Positions 46,406 to 50,931 of a DNA stretch of 50,931 nucleotides are shown here, piece after piece; position 1 is the first letter of the stretch, and the number at the start of each line of letters is the position of its first letter. Below the pieces are notes generated by a model, which saw nothing but the letters and a program-made list of their open reading frames with translations, was not told where the DNA came from and did not search any database. Origin of the DNA: Limnohabitans sp. (GTDB lineage Bacteria; Pseudomonadota; Gammaproteobacteria; Burkholderiales; Burkholderiaceae_C); assembly GCA_021300495.1 (NCBI GenBank), contig JAJTDK010000021.1, positions 1 through 50,931 on the forward strand. The letters run 5' to 3'. A program made the position numbers and the translations under genes.

Positions 46406-47734
46406 TTAGCGAAGGGTGTTGGCCAATTTTTCAGCGCAGCGTTGCGCCACGGCCAATTCACGCGCCTCGACCATCACGCGAACCAGCGGCTCGGTACCGC
46501 TGGGCCGAATCAGGACGCGTCCCGTGTCTGCCAACTCTGCTTCAACTTCCTTCATGGCTTGTGCCAGCTGAGGGCTGTCTTTCCAGTTTTGATCTTTGGT
46601 CAAGCGCACATTGATCAGCACCTGCGGAAAAAGCGTGACATCGGCCAGTAACTCAGACATTGTTTTGCCGGTGGCTACGCACGCTTGCAAAACCTGTAAC
46701 GCGCTGATCAAACCATCACCCGTGGTGTGCTTGTCTAAAGCCAACAAGTGACCTGAGCCCTCTCCGCCCAGCAGCCAAGCATTCTCTTGCAAGGCTTCCA
46801 ACACATAACGGTCGCCCACCTTGCTTCGAATGAAGGGAATGTTTTTGTTTTTCAGCGCTACTTCAACGGCCATGTTGGTCATGAGGGTGCCCACCACGCC
46901 AGACACCACTTCGTCTCGAGCCAATCGATCGCAGACCATCAGGTACAGCAACTCATCGCCGTTGTACAAGCGACCCGATTTATCGACCAGCTGCAGGCGA
47001 TCGGCATCACCATCTAGCGCAATGCCGTAATCGGCTTGGTGGGTTTTGACGGCCTCTACAACCGCTTCAGGGTGGGTAGCGCCAACCCCTTTGTTGATGT
47101 TCAGGCCATCGGGCGAACAACCGATGGCGATGACATCGGCACCCAGTTCATGAAAAACCTTGGGTGCAATTTGATAGGCTGCGCCATTGGCAGCATCCAC
47201 CACAATCTTCATACCCTTCAAGGTAAAGTCATTGCTGAAAGTGCTTTTGCAAAACTCGATGTACCGGCCCGCAGCGTCGTCTAAGCGCTTGGCCTTGCCC
47301 AGTTCAGCAGATGAAACCCAAACAGGGGGCTGATCGACCAGCGCCTCGACAGAAGTTTCCCAAGCATCACTGAGCTTGGTGCCTTTGGCGCTGAAAAACT
47401 TGATGCCATTGTCTTCAAAGGGATTGTGGCTGGCACTGATGACCACGCCTAAGGAGGCGCGCCTGGCCCGCGTGAGATAGGCCACAGCAGGTGTTGGCAC
47501 AGGGCCCAACAAAACCACATCGACACCTGCCGAATTAAAGCCAGACTCGAGCGCACTCTCTAGCATGTAGCCAGAAATTCGCGTGTCTTTGCCAATCAAA
47601 ACGACAGGGTGGTCCTCCGTTTGGCGCAACACACGGCCGACGGCATGCGCCAGGCGCATGACGAAATCTGGCGTGATGGGTGCTAGGCCAACGGTGCCCC
47701 GAATGCCATCGGTTCCAAAGTATTTTCTGGTCAT
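46406..47734 (-). CDS. glmM: phosphoglucosamine mutase
   Basis: GlmM turns glucosamine-6-phosphate into glucosamine-1-phosphate for UDP-GlcNAc. The 442-residue protein begins [11 protein letters not shown] and has the phosphoserine S102 in [15 protein letters not shown], the metal loop [10 protein letters not shown] and the C-terminal [12 protein letters not shown]. It follows folP by 40 bases, the widespread ftsH-folP-glmM order. Confidence 0.98.
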   Translation of the reverse strand: MTRKYFGTDGIRGTVGLAPITPDFVMRLAHAVGRVLRQTEDHPVVLIGKDTRISGYMLESALESGFNSAGVDVVLLGPVPTPAVAYLTRARRASLGVVISASHNPFEDNGIKFFSAKGTKLSDAWETSVEALVDQPPVWVSSAELGKAKRLDDAAGRYIEFCKSTFSNDFTLKGMKIVVDAANGAAYQIAPKVFHELGADVIAIGCSPDGLNINKGVGATHPEAVVEAVKTHQADYGIALDGDADRLQLVDKSGRLYNGDELLYLMVCDRLARDEVVSGVVGTLMTNMAVEVALKNKNIPFIRSKVGDRYVLEALQENAWLLGGEGSGHLLALDKHTTGDGLISALQVLQACVATGKTMSELLADVTLFPQVLINVRLTKDQNWKDSPQLAQAMKEVEAELADTGRVLIRPSGTEPLVRVMVEARELAVAQRCAEKLANTLR

Positions 47735-47774
47735 GGTTCTTGTTCTTTTTGGATCGATTGAAAATGAGTAGATT

Positions 47775-48623
47775 TTAAATCTTCAGAGCCTGCCAAACAC
47801 GCAACGCCTGAACAGTTTCTTTCACATCGTGCACTCGAACCACTGAAGCCCCGTTTTGAACGGCAATGAGGGCCGCTGCCACGCTGGCGCCCACTCTGTC
47901 CTTGGGCTCAGGTGCCTTCCCTTGAATAGCAGTCAGCTTGCCCAACGTGCCTTTGCGCGACCAGCCTGCCATCAGCGGATGACCAAGAGACAACAACTCT
48001 GATTGACGCTGTAGCAAACTTAAATTTTGCTCGAGCGTTTTACCGAAACCAATACCTGGGTCTAAAACAATGCGATTGGCCTGTACCCCACTGTGCCTCA
48101 ATTTCAAAACTTGCTGAGTCAAGAAATCTTTGACCAAAGGCAAAGCATCACCGGTCATAGGCTGCGCCAACATGGTGAGCGGTTCTTGGTGCATGTGCAT
48201 CAGGCAGACGCCACATTGAGGATGCCGCGCCACCACCTGCAGGGCACCTGGTTGCCGCAAGGCCCAGATGTCGTTCACGACATCAGCCCCCAAGTCCAAG
48301 GCAGCTTGCATCACTTCTGGCTTGTAGGTATCGACCGAAATAGGCACGTTCCAAGTGAGTGCTACTTGCAAAAATGGCAACACGCGCTTCAACTCTTCTT
48401 CGACGCTGACGGGCTCTGCGCCAGGCCTAGAGGACTCTCCGCCGACGTCCAAAATGTCGGCTCCCTGAGCCAGCAGGGTTTGAGCATTTTCAAGCGCAAT
48501 GGACAAGGTACTGTGACGCCCCCCATCAGAAAAAGAATCGGGTGTGAGATTCACAATGCCCATGACTTTGGGCTGGGTGAGGTCGATCGCGAACCTAGAG
48601 GTCTGCCAAATGGGTTGGGTCAT
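47775..48623 (-). CDS. folP: dihydropteroate synthase
   Basis: FolP joins p-aminobenzoate and dihydropterin pyrophosphate in folate synthesis. The 282-residue protein shows [35 protein letters not shown] and the C-terminal [15 protein letters not shown]. It lies between ftsH and glmM. Confidence 0.97.
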   Translation of the reverse strand: MTQPIWQTSRFAIDLTQPKVMGIVNLTPDSFSDGGRHSTLSIALENAQTLLAQGADILDVGGESSRPGAEPVSVEEELKRVLPFLQVALTWNVPISVDTYKPEVMQAALDLGADVVNDIWALRQPGALQVVARHPQCGVCLMHMHQEPLTMLAQPMTGDALPLVKDFLTQQVLKLRHSGVQANRIVLDPGIGFGKTLEQNLSLLQRQSELLSLGHPLMAGWSRKGTLGKLTAIQGKAPEPKDRVGASVAAALIAVQNGASVVRVHDVKETVQALRVWQALKI

Positions 48624-48665
48624 GAATTACAACGGATTTGGAATTTAAGTTCAGCAGCTTAGAAA

Positions 48666-48690
48666 CAATAACGGGGCCGAAGCCCCGTAT
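48666..48690 (-). terminator. hairpin with UUCG loop after ftsH
   Basis: On the minus strand ACGGGGC-TTCG-GCCCCGT is a stable stem with the C(UUCG)G tetraloop. The T-run behind it is weak (TTATTGTTTCT), so it may end only part of the transcripts and let some read into folP. Confidence 0.7.
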
Positions 48691-48705
48691 TGATGATGGA
48701 GAGGA

Positions 48706-50625
48706 TCAGGCCGCGTTGGGCTCTGGATCGACTTTGACAGCAGGCGTGCCGCCAGCTGCATCGTCACTGCCAGAAGGTGGAATGCGGGGCGTCCAATCTT
48801 TGGGTGCCTTGGGTTCACGACCCGCCATGATGTCGTCAAGCTGAGTGACGTCAATGGTTTCCCACTCTAACAAGGCCTTGGCCATGGCGTGCATTTTGTC
48901 GCTGTGCTCTTCAATTAAGTTGCGCGCCAATTTGTACTGCTCATCAATGATGCGGCGAACTTCAGCGTCAACCTTTTGCATGGTGGACTCGGACATGTTG
49001 GTGGTCTTGGTGACGGAGCGACCCAAAAACACTTCGCCTTCATTTTCAGCATAAACCATGGGACCCAAGGCGGTGGTCATGCCATAGCGCATGACCATAT
49101 CGCGGGCAATTTGGGTAGCGCGCTCAAAGTCGTTGCTGGCGCCCGTGGTCATTTGTTTCATGAACACTTCTTCGGCAATGCGGCCGCCAAACAACATGCT
49201 GATTTGGTTCAACATGTATTCGCTGTCGTAGCTGTAACGATCGCGCTCGGGCAGGCTCATGGTGACACCCAAGGCACGGCCGCGAGGAATGATGGTGACC
49301 TTGTGCACAGGATCGCACTTGGGCAGCAACTTGCCAATGAGGGCGTGACCCGACTCGTGATAAGCCGTGTTGCGACGCTCGTCTTCAGGCATGACCATGC
49401 TCTTGCGCTCAGGGCCCATGAGAATTTTGTCTTTGGCTTTCTCAAAGTCTTGCATTTCCACAACGCGGGCATTGCGGCGAGCCGCCATAAGGGCCGCTTC
49501 GTTGCACAAATTGGCCAAATCGGCACCACTCATGCCAGGTGTACCGCGAGCAATGACGCCAGGGTTCATGTCTTGGCCGATTGGGATTTTGCGCATGTGC
49601 ACAGCCAAGATTTGTTCGCGGCCGCGAATGTCGGGCAAGGTGACATAGACCTGGCGGTCAAAACGACCGGGGCGCAAAAGCGCTGCATCCAAGATGTCGG
49701 GGCGGTTGGTGGCAGCCACCACAATCACGCCGAGGTTGGTTTCAAAACCGTCCATCTCGACCAGCATTTGGTTGAGGGTTTGCTCGCGTTCGTCGTTGCC
49801 ACCGCCCAATCCAGCACCACGCTGGCGACCGACAGCATCAATCTCGTCAATAAAAATGATGCAAGGCGCATTTTTCTTGGCGTTTTCGAACATGTCGCGA
49901 ACCCGGGCAGCGCCCACGCCCACAAACATTTCTACGAAGTCTGAGCCGGAGATGCTGAAGAAAGGCACCTTGGCCTCGCCTGCAATGCTCTTGGCCAACA
50001 AGGTTTTACCGGTGCCGGGAGGGCCAACCAACAACAAGCCACGTGGAATTCGGCCACCGAGTTTTTGAAACCTAGCGGGGTCCTTTAAGAAGTCGACGAC
50101 TTCTTTCACTTCTTCTTTGGCTTCGTCGCAACCTGCTACGTCGGCAAAAGTAACTTGGTTGGTGTTTTCATCGAGCATGCGGGCTTTGCTTTTGCCAAAG
50201 CTAAAGGCACCGCCTTTGCCGCCGCCTTGCATTTGGCGCATGAAATAAACCCACACACCAATGAGCAAGAGCATGGGGCCCCAGCTGACCAGCAAACTCA
50301 TGAGCAGGGAACCCTCTTCGCGAGGTTTCACATCAAACTTCACGCCATTGGCAATCAGGTCGCCAACCAAGCCACGGTCTAAATAGGTGGCCGTGGTTTT
50401 GATGCGGCGATCGTCGGTGGTGACGGCTGAAATTTCGGTGCCGCCTTGACCCTCTTGGATGGTGGCCGTTTTGATGCGGTTGCCTCTGACCTCTTCTAGG
50501 AAGTCTGAGTAACCCAGGTAACCTGAGCCGACACCCGATCGGTTGTCGAATTGTTTGAATACAGTGAAGAGCACCATGCCAATCACAAGCCATACGGCGA
50601 TCTTTGAAAACCAAGGGTTGTTCAA
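48706..50625 (-). CDS. ftsH: ATP-dependent zinc metalloprotease FtsH
   Basis: FtsH is the membrane-bound AAA+ protease that degrades sigma-32, LpxC and damaged membrane proteins. The 639-residue protein has two N-terminal membrane helices (about 8-24 and 110-130), Walker A GPPGTGKT at 201-208, IIFIDEID and the zinc motif HESGH at 423-427. The start is TTG 50625 with GGGAG about 7 bases upstream. The last 30 residues are Pro/Asp-rich. Confidence 0.98.
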   Translation of the reverse strand: MNNPWFSKIAVWLVIGMVLFTVFKQFDNRSGVGSGYLGYSDFLEEVRGNRIKTATIQEGQGGTEISAVTTDDRRIKTTATYLDRGLVGDLIANGVKFDVKPREEGSLLMSLLVSWGPMLLLIGVWVYFMRQMQGGGKGGAFSFGKSKARMLDENTNQVTFADVAGCDEAKEEVKEVVDFLKDPARFQKLGGRIPRGLLLVGPPGTGKTLLAKSIAGEAKVPFFSISGSDFVEMFVGVGAARVRDMFENAKKNAPCIIFIDEIDAVGRQRGAGLGGGNDEREQTLNQMLVEMDGFETNLGVIVVAATNRPDILDAALLRPGRFDRQVYVTLPDIRGREQILAVHMRKIPIGQDMNPGVIARGTPGMSGADLANLCNEAALMAARRNARVVEMQDFEKAKDKILMGPERKSMVMPEDERRNTAYHESGHALIGKLLPKCDPVHKVTIIPRGRALGVTMSLPERDRYSYDSEYMLNQISMLFGGRIAEEVFMKQMTTGASNDFERATQIARDMVMRYGMTTALGPMVYAENEGEVFLGRSVTKTTNMSESTMQKVDAEVRRIIDEQYKLARNLIEEHSDKMHAMAKALLEWETIDVTQLDDIMAGREPKAPKDWTPRIPPSGSDDAAGGTPAVKVDPEPNAA

Positions 50626-50745
50626 GAAGAGCTCCCAGTAAAACGTCTAATGAATGAACATTCTAGACTTTTGAAAGTGCTACGGGGACAATTTACCTTG
50701 ACTTAGCCTTAAAAGTAGAAGGAAATTTACTGTTCTGCGTTGCGA

Positions 50746-50931
50746 TTAAGTCGATTCGGCTGAACTGGGTCTGTTTTTAGGTTCAATTCCCACCAAAAAC
50801 TGCTCTGAGGATTTGTCTCGAGATGCCTTGGGTTTGATCGGTTTGACGATTTTGAAAGAGTCCTTGAACAGCTTCACCAATTGGCTGTAGCCGCTCCCGT
50901 GAAAGACCTTCACCACCAAGGCCCCTTGCGG
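50746..50931 (-). CDS. rlmE: 23S rRNA 2'-O-methyltransferase RlmE, C-terminal end only
   Basis: Only the last 61 residues are in the window; the gene continues beyond its end. They read [36 protein letters not shown] and LVGIEP, with the Lys of the KDKE tetrad and the KASR-x-x-S-E end of RlmE/FtsJ, which methylates U2552 of 23S rRNA. The stop is 120 bases before ftsH, the order seen in E. coli. Confidence 0.9.
   Translation of the reverse strand, partial: PQGALVVKVFHGSGYSQLVKLFKDSFKIVKPIKPKASRDKSSEQFLVGIEPKNRPSSAEST

Noticed and set aside
48976-49944. A 322-codon open frame on the plus strand, rich in His and Gly
   Set aside because: It mirrors the ftsH coding sequence and has no recognisable domain.
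1-50931. Defence island, secretion system, prophage or biosynthetic cluster
   Set aside because: No nuclease-methylase, toxin-antitoxin, phage or assembly-line genes were found; almost every gene is a core function.

Overview
The window is a stretch of core chromosome from a betaproteobacterium of the order Burkholderiales, most like the Comamonadaceae (Limnohabitans/Rhodoferax-type). The evidence is gene content and order: rpsF-priB-rpsR-rplI, thrS-infC-rpmI-rplT-pheS-pheT-ihfA-merR with a tRNA-Pro, alaA-hom-thrC, ftsH-folP-glmM downstream of rlmE, and a SWIB-domain protein with a histone-H1-like tail. GC is moderate and I see no insertion sequence, prophage, CRISPR array or plasmid gene. 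Most genes are on the minus strand.

Layout. 1-1455: a partial tRNA-U34 hydroxylase (TrhO) fused to a glutathione S-transferase-like domain, divergent from a secreted gamma-glutamyltransferase (1553-3313). 10115 down to 3297: a packed minus-strand unit yebC-purD-acyltransferase-hemF-nadD-rsfS-rlmH-maf-phyH, mostly with 4-base stop/start overlaps, joining ribosome maturation, NAD, haem and purine synthesis. 10241-13061: clpA and clpS (N-degron proteolysis). 13163-13596: a cold-shock gene and tRNA-Pro(GGG). 21453 down to 13628: the thrS-infC-rpmI-rplT-pheS-pheT-ihfA-merR translation unit, with infC starting at ATC. 21568-22887: isocitrate lyase, followed by the only long gene-free region (22888-23365), which holds several palindromes, a 23-bp tandem duplication and a leader hairpin for the SWIB protein.

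23862-28283: an orphan ThDP-dependent enzyme and clpB, the latter with a clear sigma-32 promoter, then an unrecognised plus-strand gene. 34987 down to 28951: alaA-hom-thrC-moeA-moaD-moaE (alanine, threonine and molybdenum cofactor) in one overlapping unit. 35068-37830: an Mth938-like gene, a Bcp-type peroxiredoxin and PhoH2 on the plus strand. 39282-37849: dnaB, preceded by two DnaA boxes. 45422 down to 39457: ppsA, a large Na+/solute symporter, then rpsF-priB-rpsR-rplI. 45575-46396: ppsR, divergent from ppsA. 50931 down to 46406: rlmE (partial), ftsH, folP, glmM.

Together the genes describe growth and translation functions plus gluconeogenic/C2 metabolism (isocitrate lyase, PEP synthase with its regulator, a carboxylate-type symporter). 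I found no clearly new multi-gene system. The best leads are single-locus oddities: the TrhO-GST fusion, an rpsF gene without the usual start and first residues, the EF-hand loop and coiled-coil insert in the symporter, paired DnaA boxes at dnaB, the H1-like tails on RsfS and the SWIB protein, and the structured leaders of thrS, aceA and the SWIB gene.
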